From assembly GCA_963724665.1 (NCBI GenBank), contig CAVRVH010000007.1, positions 1,300,986 to 1,364,985 of the forward strand: a DNA stretch of 64,000 nucleotides. Reading direction: 5' to 3'. This stretch comes from DASUPK01 sp963724665. GTDB taxonomy: Bacteria; Actinomycetota; Thermoleophilia; Solirubrobacterales; 70-9. The translations under genes and the position numbers were made by a program. Below, piece by piece: positions 18,683 through 27,692 of the stretch. Under the pieces are notes generated by a model, which made no database searches, was not told where the DNA came from, and was given only the letters and a program-made list of their open reading frames with translations. How positions within the stretch are numbered: position 1 is the stretch's first letter; each line of letters starts with the position of its first letter.

Positions 18683-19560
18683 TTACTTCTTCTTCATCTT
18701 CTTCTTCAGCTGGACCGGCGACCGATCTGGGTGCCGGGGGCGCCGTTGGTCGGCGTGTAGGTGATCGCGACGGTGAGCGTCACCTTGCCCTTCTTGTTGA
18801 GCGTCTTCCGCTTCTTGCCGGTCGCCTTGATCAGCAACTGGGTCGGCGCCGGCGAGTGACGGCCTTGCTGATCTAGCATGGCCGGCGGAGGCGGCGCTGA
18901 CGCCGCTGCCCGAAGCGGTCAGGTCGCCCGGGTTCGGCAGGGTGAGGTTGAGGGTCGCCGTTCCCTTCTTCTTGTTGAGCGCGGTCGTGCCACGCGTGAC
19001 CTTGTTGCTTGGCTGGAAGATCGCCGAGACGTCCAGGCGACCGCGTGTCGCGGGATTGAGCTGAAACCGGCCTGGCCGTCGCCCAGGTGCGGTCGGCGCG
19101 TTGTTGACCACGAAGGTATCTGCCGGAACGTGAGGACCAAGTTGATCGTGCACCGGCGGCCCCGTCGCGGTATCAAACCGAGAAGTCGCCCGCCTGCACC
19201 GGGATGCTCGTCTGGGAAGGTGTTGAGCAGGTTTGCGTTGATCGGACGCGGGCCGTCGTGACCGACGGCCGTGAAGAACTCGGGCTGGTCCGGGACGGCT
19301 TCCGGTAGACCTTCATCGATGAACATCTGCGTGGCCCCCGGCGCGTGCGTTGTGGCTCCATGAGGTGATCGTGCCGTCCGCGGGCACCTGTGTAGGAGGG
19401 CACCGACGGTCACGCTCGTCTGAGCCAAGTCGAGATTCGTTGTTCGAACACCGTCGGCGAGGTGCGACCGACTGTCCGAGAGTCACCGACGCGCCGGCCG
19501 GCGCGCGTCAGATCGCCAAGCCAGTACAGCCAGAATGCCGGTTCTTGCGAGCCGAGGAAT
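18683..19560 (-). pseudogene. Secreted protein of unknown function, paralogue of the gene at 22886, with several frameshifts
   Basis: Fragments in different minus-strand frames line up in order with the intact 292-residue protein encoded at 22886-23764: a signal-like start, ASVTLGQ-type segment, a GATQMFIDEG stretch, NANLLNTF followed by SIPVQAGDF, VPADTFVVNN, and a repeat-like end with NKKKGTATLNLTLPNPGDL and KATGKKRKTLNKKGKVTLTV, finishing KKKMKKK. At least four frame changes are needed, for example near 18728, 18878 and 19185. The start cannot be fixed; about 19560 is the upstream limit. It is probably an exported protein with a beta-sandwich and a basic C-terminal repeat. Confidence 0.6.
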
Positions 19561-19609
19561 GACGCGAGCCTAACCCCTCCGCGCGGGACCCGATGTACCC
19601 AAATTCCGG

Positions 19610-22600
19610 CTAGGTGACGACCTTGAACTTCTTCACCGCCGGGGCGGGATCGGCCACACCGGTCGGCCCGATCGCCCTCACCTTCAGGACGTGCTTGCCG
19701 AGGCTGAGCTTGGGCGGTTTGAAGGGCGAGGTACAGGGCGCGAACTGCCCCTTGTCCACCTTGCACTGGAAGGTCGATCCCGCCTGGCTGGAGGTGAACT
19801 TGAACTTGGGCCGCCGCTTGGTCGTCTTCTTCTTCGGGCCCTTGGTGATGCTCGTGTCCGGGGACACTGGAGGCTGCGGCACAAGGACCGTGAAGGCGCG
19901 CGTCGCGACCGCGGAGTTGCCCGCTGCGTCGGTGCCCTGGGCCCTGAAGATGTGTGCGCCGCCCGCGAGCGGGCTCGAGGGTGTGTCGCTGTCGCCCGGG
20001 CCGGAGCATCCGCCGAAGCTCGCCGTCCCTGTGTCGATCGAGCACAGGAACGTGACAGGCCCGTGTGCGTCGGTGCCGCTGAAGGTGAAGGTCGGCGTGG
20101 TGTCGCTGATCGTCCCGGTGGGACCGGAATCGATGGCGACCGAGGGAGGCGTCCCGTCCACCTGGAACGATTGCGTCGCGATGTCCGAGTTGGAGGCGGC
20201 GTCGGTGGCCTTCACCCGGAAGATGTAGGGACCATCGGTCAGAGCCGTGCCGGGCGTATCGCTGTTGCCGGGACCCGAGCAGGCGCCGAAGCTCGGGGTG
20301 CCCGTGTCGATCGAGCACTCGAAGGTCACGGGACCAACCCCATCGGTGGCGCTGAAGGTGAAGGTCGGCGTCGTCTCGTTGGTGAGCCCGGTGGGCCCGC
20401 CGTCGACCGTCACGTCAGGCACGGTGGAATCCTCGACGTAGGTGACCGAGCCGGACGGCGTGGACAGCGTCGAGGAACAGGCCGAGACATTGCTCCCCGA
20501 ATCGGTGGCCCTCGCGTAGAACACGGTGGTCGTGTTGGCCTGCACCGGCGGGCTCACCGTGATGCCCGGGAAGGCGAACTCGCTGGCGGTCCCGGTCCCG
20601 ACCTCCTGGCCGCAGCGTACAGCTGGAATCCGTGTAGAGCTTCACGGTGGATCCCGCATTCCGCGGCCGCCCCGAGAGACCTTCGGCGCGGTGTCGTTGG
20701 CTGGGCGAATCCGGGTCCGTGCCGGTCATGCAGGGGGTCGTTGGGCCGGTCCCCGCCGGATCGACGGTGAGCAGGCCGGTCGTCGTCGCGTCCTGGCCGT
20801 CCGGATTGGTGATGGTGACGTCCTGCGCCCCGGTGCTCGCCGAGCGGGTGTCGAGTCGAGCGACGACGTGGGTCGGGTCCACGTAGGTGACGTGGTTCAC
20901 GCTGTACTCCACCGCGTGACGGAGGCGGTGATGTGGTTGTCGGTATCCAGGGCCACCCGGGTCGGAACCCGGGTCGAAGAACCCTGACCCATCCGTCGAC
21001 GTACCTGCGATGTCCACACCCACCGAGCAGTTCCCCGTGCGCGACCGTGGTAGCCGGAGCGACCGGCGTGGCGGTCGATGGCCGTGGCGGCGGGGCCTGC
21101 AGCTGGATCACTTGGACACCCCACGAGTTGGGCGCGTTGGCGTACTCCTGGAACGTCCAGAAGGTCATGTTGTCGGTCGGGTCGACCACCGTCTGGGAGT
21201 AGTCACCCCAGCGTCGTGGCGAACCGGAGCCGAGGTTGTAGGGCTCGTCGCTCGATCTGGGTGAGGTGGAGGCCTCCGTCGTGCCCGGCGTATCGCCGCA
21301 CAGCCGGCCCGAGGACGCGACCTGCGCGAACTGCCCCGAGCCCGCCGTGCTCATGTTGAGCGACGCATGCCCCTGGCCGTTCATCGCGATCGACGGCATC
21401 CAGTAGAACGCCGGGTGCTGGTTGGGCGCTGCGGGGTCGAACGACCTGCCCGGACTGGGTCAGGCTCGGGGGACGTAGTCCAGGTTGCCGATCTGGTACC
21501 AGCGGGCCCCATCCCGGTTGCCGCTCGCAGGAGCCCGTTGCCCGCCGCGTTCATCCGGATGTTGTGCGCGGTCCACAGGGAGACCGTGCCGTCGGGAGTG
21601 CGTGCCGATCATCGCCTCGAAGAGGCGGTCATCGAGGGCATCGATGCCCCCGGTCGTTCCCTGAGCGGGAACGGGGAGCGGATTCGCGGTGGAGGGGACC
21701 GTGACGCCAGGTTCCCGGAGATCGATGGCGTTCCGCCTGGATCGGTGATCCGCCGGACGTCGATCTTGCTGAACACCTGGTTGTCGGGGCCGACGATGTA
21801 GCCGTCCCCGACGCTCGGATCCATATCCGTAGCGGGCTGTGGCAGCTCGGGCCAGCGCCGGCGGCGCCGGAGACGAGATTGCGGAAGGCGGTGACCACCA
21901 TGGGCCCGCCGTTCAGGACGCTCGACTTGCGGATTACGAAGGCGCTCGTCCCGGCGAAGCTGCCGCTGCTCGAGGTGAACTCGTTGACGCCGATGTAGAT
22001 CGCGTTCGCGTCGACCCCCAGCTGCGGATAGTCGGCGAACCGCGAGGACCGGCGGGCGGCGGACTTGCCTCGTTGAAGGAGAAGAACGTGAAGCTGGTCG
22101 CGTTCGCTGATCGTCGGCCCGTTGCTGACCGCGAGCATGACGCGGTTGTTCGTGTGCCTCGATGTTGACGGCTGAGACGATCCAGCGCTGCGAGATGCGG
22201 TCGTACTCGACGCCCGGGTCGGTCGGCTCGGCGTCCGTTGGACGCACGGGGGCCCAGAAGGCCGAATCCGTGAGATGCAGGCCACCGAGGTTGCCCTGCT
22301 TGTCGTAGACCCTGATCGTGCCGTTGACCGACACCAGGACCTGCTGGGCCCGACGGCGCCCATGGAGTCCGGTGGGACGAAGCTCGGAGTCTGGCCGAGA
22401 TCCGCACCAAGGAAGTTCGTGCCCGGCGTGAGCGCCTGGCTCGGCGTGATCGCCGCCTTCCCGGTTCGCTGCGGCGCGATGGCCGGCGCCCGCACGTTTC
22501 GGTGGACCACTCTCCTCGCCGGGCTCGGGCTTCTCGCGGAACGTTCGGGCCGATCGCCTCCGCCTGGGCTTCGGACGGGGCGCCCGCCTCCCCCTCCGGC

Positions 22601-22854
22601 TCGGTCGCCTTCCCGATTGGCCTCTTCGCTTCTGGCGCCTCGAGATTTCCCTCCGGGATGCGGGGCGCCGCGTGCTCTCGCTCAAAGCGGCCGTTCGCCA
22701 GCTTGGCGACGCTCAGCGTCCTGCCCTTGGATCCCGTCCAGGGCTTCCCCTTGATGGCCTCGGCGTCCTGCCGATTGGTGCCTCCGGATGCCACCACCAC
22801 GAGAGCCACCAGCGCAAGCACGAAGAGCACCGCAGCGATTAGGCGACGCTTCAT
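19610..22854 (-). pseudogene. Large secreted protein with C-terminal Ig-like repeats, many frameshifts
   Basis: It begins at ATG 22854 with a signal anchor (MKRRLIAAVLFVLALVALVV), with TACACT 9 bases upstream. The coding signal then runs for about 1,080 codons but hops between all three frames at least ten times. Recovered segments in order are GTNFLGADLGQ...PPDSMGAVGP, VLVSVNGTIRVYDKQGNLGG, VEYDRISQRWIVSAVNIEA, DYPQLGVDANAIYIGVNEF, DGYIVGPDNQVFSKIDVRRI, a region with RWGDYSQTVVDPTDNMTFW, an IPT-like HVTYVDPTHVVARLDTRS, and two Ig-like repeats. The last 315 codons are open in one frame. The product would be an exported surface protein of unknown function. Confidence 0.7.
19880..20410 (-). repeat. 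Tandem Ig-like domain repeat (two copies of about 89 codons)
   Basis: Two adjacent copies share SGPTG..., TTPTFTFS, VTFxCSIDTGTxSFG, CSGPG, SDTP and the closing IFRxxxTDAAxNSxxAT pattern. A third, diverged unit follows toward the C-terminus (TFQCKVDKGQFAPC). The copies are protein-domain repeats, similar but not identical at DNA level, and could themselves cause mis-assembly. Confidence 0.8.
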
Positions 22855-22885
22855 CGGCAGCCGAGTGTAGAGGGGCACATGGCGA

Positions 22886-23764
22886 TCAAATGGGAGCCGG
22901 CGGCCGCGTCCGCTTCAGCCTCAGATTGATGGATTGGGTCGCCGGATCGCCTCCGGTCGGGAAGAAGGTGATGTGAACGGGCACGACGATCTTGCCCTTG
23001 CGCGCGAGCCTGTGCCTCGTCTTGCCGACCGCGGCGACAGAGAAGGTGACCGGACCCGCTACGGCGACGGTCTTCGACGGCCGCTTCTTGATCCCCTTCC
23101 CGGCCATGGTGACGAGGCCCGGATTGGAGGTCGTGGCGGTGATCGTTGCGGTGCCGTTCTTGCGGTCCCTGGTCAAGCCGTCCAGGGTGAAGCTGTTGTC
23201 AGGAGCGAGGACGGCCGAGAGATTCAGCCGGACGTCGTTCTGTGGCGCGAAGATCCCGGCGGCTCCGTCGGCGAGATTGCCGGCTCGGTTGAGGACGTTG
23301 TCACCCGGCTGGCTGAAGACGCACGAGTTGGCCGGGCCGCTCTCGTGGTAGCCGATCATGTCTCCGGACTTGACCGGCAGGCCGACCGAGACGGTGTTGA
23401 GTCCGCTGGTCAGGATGTGCGGCGGCGAATGGGCGATGACCTGGAACGAGTCCGGGTCTGACGTCCGGCGAAAGATCTTGACGACGTAGGTGGCTCCAGC
23501 GCCTGACGAGTTCGTCGTCCACGAGGTGATCGTTCCGGCCGCCCTCGCCACGTACAGGTTCCCCCCGGTGACGCTCGGCTGCAGGTAGTCCAGGCCGGAC
23601 ACATTGCAGCCGGGCGTGGGCGGCCCAGGGGCAAGCTGGCCGATCGTCACGGACGCGCCGGCGGCCGGTACGAAGGTCAGCACGCTCAGGCAGAGCGTCG
23701 CGGCACACCACCAGGCGTGCTTTCGGTTGCGGGACACACCCTTGAAACAACCCAAAGGCGTCAT
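22886..23764 (-). CDS. Secreted protein of unknown function
   Basis: A 292-residue exported protein. A signal peptide is visible (hydrophobic stretch to about residue 37, ending AGASV). The mature part has GTITSWTTNSSG and YVVKIFRRT, then VKSGDMIGYH, a pattern like bacterial beta-sandwich surface proteins, and a basic C-terminal module (KNGTATITATTSNPGLVTMAGKG, KTRHRLARKGKIVVPVHI). I do not know a function. Its ATG overlaps the stop of the upstream thioredoxin-like gene by four bases. The damaged gene at 18683-19560 is a paralogue. Confidence 0.7.
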   Translation of the reverse strand: MTPLGCFKGVSRNRKHAWWCAATLCLSVLTFVPAAGASVTIGQLAPGPPTPGCNVSGLDYLQPSVTGGNLYVARAAGTITSWTTNSSGAGATYVVKIFRRTSDPDSFQVIAHSPPHILTSGLNTVSVGLPVKSGDMIGYHESGPANSCVFSQPGDNVLNRAGNLADGAAGIFAPQNDVRLNLSAVLAPDNSFTLDGLTRDRKNGTATITATTSNPGLVTMAGKGIKKRPSKTVAVAGPVTFSVAAVGKTRHRLARKGKIVVPVHITFFPTGGDPATQSINLRLKRTRPPAPI

Positions 23765-24475
23765 TGGACCTGTGCGATCGCCGCCTGGACATCGGCAAGC
23801 GAGGGTGACTCGGTCAGCTGGCGCGTGCCGTTGGGACCTCCGACGACGACCGCGGGGCCGACGGGGAGCTTGCGGTCGGCGGTGATCTTCTCGTCGTCCT
23901 CAAGGGTCGATGTGATGTCGTCCCCGTTCATGTCGCGCTGCCATTGCTCGACATTGAAGTTGGTGATTCCCACCCCTCGCGCGATGTTGTTGAGGAACTC
24001 CTGATCGGCGCCGTGCTTCTTGGCCTCGTCCGTGTTCGCGAAGAAGAGCTCCACGAACTGCCACTCATAGTCCTGCTTGGCGGCGGCGGCTGCGGCGTAA
24101 GCGCCCAGGAAGAAGCCGGACTCGGTCATCGGGAAGTTGTGGTAGATCATCTGAATCTGGCCACCGCGGACCGGACCGCCGATCAGGGGAACGATCACCT
24201 CGCGGTTCCAGTCCGAGCACGGACCGCACTGCAGGTCGTTGAACACCTGAATCGTCACCGGGGCGTCCGGCGAGCCGAGTCGCGGCCCGTCCTGCTCGAT
24301 CCCGCCGACCAGGCTCTGAACCTCGGCAGCGCCGGTGATCTGGATATCGCCGCCGTTCTCGGTTCCCGGTGCCGATCGAGAGGCTGACGATCGCGAAGCC
24401 GAGCACCACGACGATCAGCCCCAGCACGATCAGCCCGACCAGTCGCGGGCGCCTGCGTGGAGCCTCCTCGCTCAC
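23761..24475 (-). pseudogene. DsbA/thioredoxin-fold envelope protein with CGPC motif, one frameshift
   Basis: GTG at 24475 starts a cytoplasmic basic arm and one membrane anchor (LVGLIVLGLIVVVLGFAIV). Near 24361-24370 the frame changes by one base; the new frame carries SPDAPVTIQVFNDLQCGPCS with a CxxC redox pair, then FMTESGFFLG-like and VGPAVVVGG segments of DsbA-type thioredoxin folds, ending at 23761. Joined, it would be about 238 residues, an anchored thiol oxidoreductase facing the envelope. The last 165 codons alone are open. GTGA overlap with the upstream gene and ATGA overlap with the downstream one argue that it is a real, translated operon member. Confidence 0.75.
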
Positions 24476-24732
24476 CCGGCGACAGCCTTGTAGTACCGGA
24501 CCGCGAGACCGGTGAGGAGCGTGCGGAAGCACTCCTCGATCGGAGTCTCGGTCTCCGCGGCCCAGCTCTCGAGCCCACGGCTCTCTATCGCCTCGCTGCG
24601 CTCGACCACCTCCTCGACCAGCTCCGAATGCTGGTCGCAGAAGTAGGCCCCGATCGAATAGAGATCGGTCTCCATCAGCGACTGGATGAAGGGGTCCGTC
24701 CCCGGCTTGACCGACTGCCCGCCCGGATTCAT
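24472..24732 (-). CDS. Small conserved-looking hypothetical protein
   Basis: An 86-residue, mostly helical acidic protein (ELVEEVVERSEAIESRGLESW...) with no signal peptide or membrane segment. I do not recognise it. The ATG at 24732 is preferred over one at 24741 because TACCAT lies exactly 7 bases upstream. It is the first gene of a short operon with the thioredoxin-fold protein and the secreted protein, through a GTGA overlap. Confidence 0.65.
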   Translation of the reverse strand: MNPGGQSVKPGTDPFIQSLMETDLYSIGAYFCDQHSELVEEVVERSEAIESRGLESWAAETETPIEECFRTLLTGLAVRYYKAVAG

Positions 24733-24760
24733 GGGCGGCATGGTAGTTACGCTGCGATCG

Positions 24761-25522
24761 GTGGCAGCCCGTGACGAAATCCTCGGCTTCTGCGACGACC
24801 TCCTGGATGTCGGCTCGTTCGAGGATTACGGGCCGAACGGGCTGCAGGTCCCAGGCGCCTCTGAGGTCACCAAGGTCGCCACGGGGGTCTCGGCGAACCT
24901 CGAGCTCCTCGAGGCCGCGGTCAAGTCAGGCGCGCAGCTGGTCCTCACCCACCACGGCCTCCTCTGGGGCTCGGAGCTCTCGCCTCTGTCGGTCCCGATG
25001 GCAGCGCGCCTGCGGGCGCTGCTCTGCGCCGATGTCTCGCTCGCCGCCTACCACCTCCCCCTCGACGCCCACTCCGAGATCGGCAACAACGCGCTGCTCC
25101 GCGATGCACTCGGCCTGGAGCCTGACGAGCGCCCGTTCGGCGAGGCCAAGGGCTCAGCCGTCGGGGTGGTCGGCCGCGCCAGGGATCCGATCGACTTCGG
25201 CGAGCTACGCCGGCGGCTGGCCGAGGCCGTCGGCCAGGAGCCTCTCGCCTTCGACGCGGGGCCCGAGCGGATCTCAACCGTCGGGATCGTCACGGGCGGC
25301 GGATCGTTCGCGATCCACGAGGCGGGGGCGCTCGGCATCGATGCCCTGGTGACCGGTGAGCCCAACGAGCCGGTGATGGGCGAGGCGCGCGAGTACGGCG
25401 TCCACTTCCTCGCCGGAGGCCATTACGCGACCGAGACCTTCGGGATCCGGCGGCTCGGCGAGCTGATCGCCGAGCGCTTCTCGGTCGAGCACGAATTCAT
25501 CGATGTGCCCAACCCAATCTAG
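24761..25522 (+). CDS. Nif3-like dinuclear metal centre protein (YbgI/DUF34 family)
   Basis: A 253-residue Nif3-family protein. Dinuclear metal ligands are visible in LTHHGLLW near residue 65 and in the C-terminal AGGHYATE; LPLDAHSEIGNN and the glycine-rich VTGGGSF are also typical. Family members form hexameric rings. They were once annotated as GTP cyclohydrolase I type 2, but the true role is unsettled. The GTG at 24761 has TACGCT 7 bases upstream, a leaderless arrangement; an upstream open stretch is antisense to the divergent gene. Confidence 0.9.
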   Translation: MAARDEILGFCDDLLDVGSFEDYGPNGLQVPGASEVTKVATGVSANLELLEAAVKSGAQLVLTHHGLLWGSELSPLSVPMAARLRALLCADVSLAAYHLPLDAHSEIGNNALLRDALGLEPDERPFGEAKGSAVGVVGRARDPIDFGELRRRLAEAVGQEPLAFDAGPERISTVGIVTGGGSFAIHEAGALGIDALVTGEPNEPVMGEAREYGVHFLAGGHYATETFGIRRLGELIAERFSVEHEFIDVPNPI

Positions 25523-25529
25523 TGTCCAT

Positions 25530-25558
25530 CGGGGGCCAATCCCCCCGCTAATTGCGGG
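25530..25558 (+). terminator. Two overlapping GC hairpins after the Nif3-like gene
   Basis: CGGGGG/CCCCCG with a CCAATC loop (25530-25547) overlaps CCCGC-TAATT-GCGGG (25544-25558). There is no T-run on the plus strand, so termination efficiency is uncertain. The two stems are mutually exclusive. Confidence 0.45.
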
Positions 25559-25565
25559 AAAATGA

Positions 25566-25593
25566 TTGACACGTCGCCCTGAAGCGATATACA
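25566..25593 (+). promoter_or_regulatory. Sigma-70-type promoter for the small HTH-like gene
   Basis: A consensus -35 TTGACA (25566-25571), 16-base spacer and -10 TATACA (25588-25593) give one of the best promoters in the window. A leader of about 40 bases follows, with a Shine-Dalgarno. Confidence 0.7.
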
Positions 25594-25639
25594 TCTGGTC
25601 CGGCTTAGTCCGGTGTCAACCAGGAGAGGAGTGGCCTAT

Positions 25640-25816
25640 ATGTCCGTTCACCTGACGCCCACGGAGCTTGCCGACGAGATGCACATGAAGCGTCGCGATG
25701 TGCTGTCTGCGTGCATCCAGATGAATGTCCCGATCCTCAAGGGTCGGATCGACAAGACTCTGTTCGAATCCTCGCTGCGGGCGTTCCAGACGCAGAACAA
25801 GCAGGCCACCGCTTAG
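25640..25816 (+). CDS. Small helix-turn-helix / IF2_N-like protein
   Basis: A 58-residue protein: LTPTELADEMHMKRRDVLSACIQMNVPILKGRIDKTLF. The helix-turn-helix-like spacing (ELADEM...RRDVLSACIQMNVPI) resembles the N-terminal domain of IF-2 and small DNA-binding modules. ATG 25640 is fixed by a strong purine-rich Shine-Dalgarno (AGGAGAGGAG, 25622-25631). With its consensus promoter it is probably well expressed. Function is unknown. Confidence 0.75.
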   Translation: MSVHLTPTELADEMHMKRRDVLSACIQMNVPILKGRIDKTLFESSLRAFQTQNKQATA

Positions 25817-25873
25817 CTCTGGCTCGCTGCCTCTGGCACTGGCTGACCAGCCAGGCCTAATAGACTCTCCCGC

Positions 25874-27691
25874 ATGGAGAGCGCAACGATCACGCCGACT
25901 GGCTCGGCCGCGGAATCGAGCACCAACAGCAAGACCTGTGCCGACCTGATGCCCCTCGCCGCCGAGCGGCATGGGGACCTGGCCGCGGTCACCTACAAGG
26001 ACGACTCGGGCAAGTGGGTCTCCAAGACCTATCGCGAGGTGGGCGAGATCGTCCGGCAGCTCGCCCTCGGCCTGATCGAGCTCGGCATCGAGAAGGGCGA
26101 CAAGGTCTCGATCCTCGCCAACACCCGTCCCGAGTGGACCTACTTCGACTTCGCCACTCTCAGCGTCGGCGCCACGGTCGTCCCGATCTACCAGACCAAC
26201 TCCCCCGAGGAGTGCCAGTACGTGATCGAGAACTCCGACGCCAAGGCGGTGATCGTCGAGGACGACGAGCAGCTCGCCAAGATCGACGAGATCCGCGACC
26301 GAGTGCCGAAGCTCGAACAGGTGATCCGCATGGAGGGCTCGGGGGGCAACGCGATCTCGATGGACGAGCTGATCGAGGCCGGCTCTGGCCGCTCGGACTC
26401 CGAGTGGGAGCAGCGCTGGCAGTCGGTCACCCCGGACGACATCTGCACCTTCATCTACACGTCGGGCACGACCGGGCCGCCCAAGGGCTGCGTGATCTCG
26501 CACGGCAACTATCGTTCGATGGTCACCATGGCGCTCGATGAGAGCGTCCTGGACAGCGAGACGACCACCTACCTCTTCCTGCCGCTCGCGCACTCCTTCG
26601 CCCTGCTGATCCAGCTCCTGAGCTTCGACCTGGGCGGCAACATCGCCTACTGGGAGCGCGATCCGCTGAAGATCATTCCGAACCTCGTCGAGGTGAAGCC
26701 CGAGTACTTCCCGTCGGTGCCGCGGATCTTCGAGAAGATCTACACGGCCGCGACCAGTGAGGTGGAGAAGTCAGGCGGCCTCAAGAAGCGGGTCTTCAAC
26801 TGGGCCATCGGCGTCGGCAAGAAGGTTCGCCAAAAGGAACGCGCCGGGGAGCCGATCAGCTGGCTGCTGCGCAAGCAATACGAGATCGCGGACAAGCAGG
26901 TCCTCTCCAAGATCCGTGCCCTCTTCGGCGGCAAAATCAAGAACTGCGTCACGGGCGCCGCTCCGATCAACCCCGAGATCCTGCGCTTCTTCGACGCTGC
27001 CGGGGTCCTCATCCTCGAGGGCTGGGGCATGACCGAGACCTCGACCGCGGCGACTGTCGCCAGGCCCGACGCCTTCAAGTTCGGCAAGGTGGGGCGCGCC
27101 TTCAAGGGCGACGAGATCAGGATCGCCGACGACGGCGAGATCCTGGTCAGGGGACCGAACATCTTCCAGGGGTATTACAAGAACGAGGAGGCGACGAAGG
27201 AGACGCTCGAGGACGGCTGGCTGCACACCGGAGACATCGGCGAACTCGACGAGGACGGCTACCTCTCCATCACCGGCCGCAAGAAGGACATCATCATCAC
27301 CGCGGGCGGCAAGAACATCACTCCCGCCAACCTCGAGGCCGAGATCAAACAGAGCCCCTACGTCTCTCAGTGCGTGGTGATCGGCGACCGGCGGCCCTAC
27401 CTGGTCGCGCTGATCACGCTCGACATGGAGGAGTGCGCCAAGCTCTGCGAGGAGAAGGGCTGGCCCGCCGATCCCGCCGAGCTCCGGCGTAACGAGGGCA
27501 TGCGCGCGATCATCCAGGAGCACCTGGACAAGATCAATGAGAAGTTCGCTCGCGTGGAGCAGGTCAAGAAGTTCGAGATCCTCCCCCACGACCTCTCCCA
27601 GGAGACCGGCGAGATGACGCCGACGATGAAGGTGAAGCGAAACGTCGTCGCCGAGAAGTTCGAGAAGGACGTCGACCAGCTCTACGCCTAG
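25874..27691 (+). CDS. Long-chain fatty-acid--CoA ligase (AMP-forming)
   Basis: A 605-residue ANL-superfamily enzyme, activating fatty acids to acyl-CoA through an acyl-adenylate. The P-loop TFIYTSGTTGPPKGC, the GWGMTETS motif, and the hinge/A8 region WLHTGDIGELDEDGYLSITGRKKDIIITAGGKNI are all visible. The long-chain FadD15-like form is suggested by the helical insert (residues about 300-345) and length. The ATG is 7 bases after TAGACT. The glycerate kinase gene starts one base after its stop. Confidence 0.93.
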   Translation: MESATITPTGSAAESSTNSKTCADLMPLAAERHGDLAAVTYKDDSGKWVSKTYREVGEIVRQLALGLIELGIEKGDKVSILANTRPEWTYFDFATLSVGATVVPIYQTNSPEECQYVIENSDAKAVIVEDDEQLAKIDEIRDRVPKLEQVIRMEGSGGNAISMDELIEAGSGRSDSEWEQRWQSVTPDDICTFIYTSGTTGPPKGCVISHGNYRSMVTMALDESVLDSETTTYLFLPLAHSFALLIQLLSFDLGGNIAYWERDPLKIIPNLVEVKPEYFPSVPRIFEKIYTAATSEVEKSGGLKKRVFNWAIGVGKKVRQKERAGEPISWLLRKQYEIADKQVLSKIRALFGGKIKNCVTGAAPINPEILRFFDAAGVLILEGWGMTETSTAATVARPDAFKFGKVGRAFKGDEIRIADDGEILVRGPNIFQGYYKNEEATKETLEDGWLHTGDIGELDEDGYLSITGRKKDIIITAGGKNITPANLEAEIKQSPYVSQCVVIGDRRPYLVALITLDMEECAKLCEEKGWPADPAELRRNEGMRAIIQEHLDKINEKFARVEQVKKFEILPHDLSQETGEMTPTMKVKRNVVAEKFEKDVDQLYA

Positions 27692-27692
27692 C

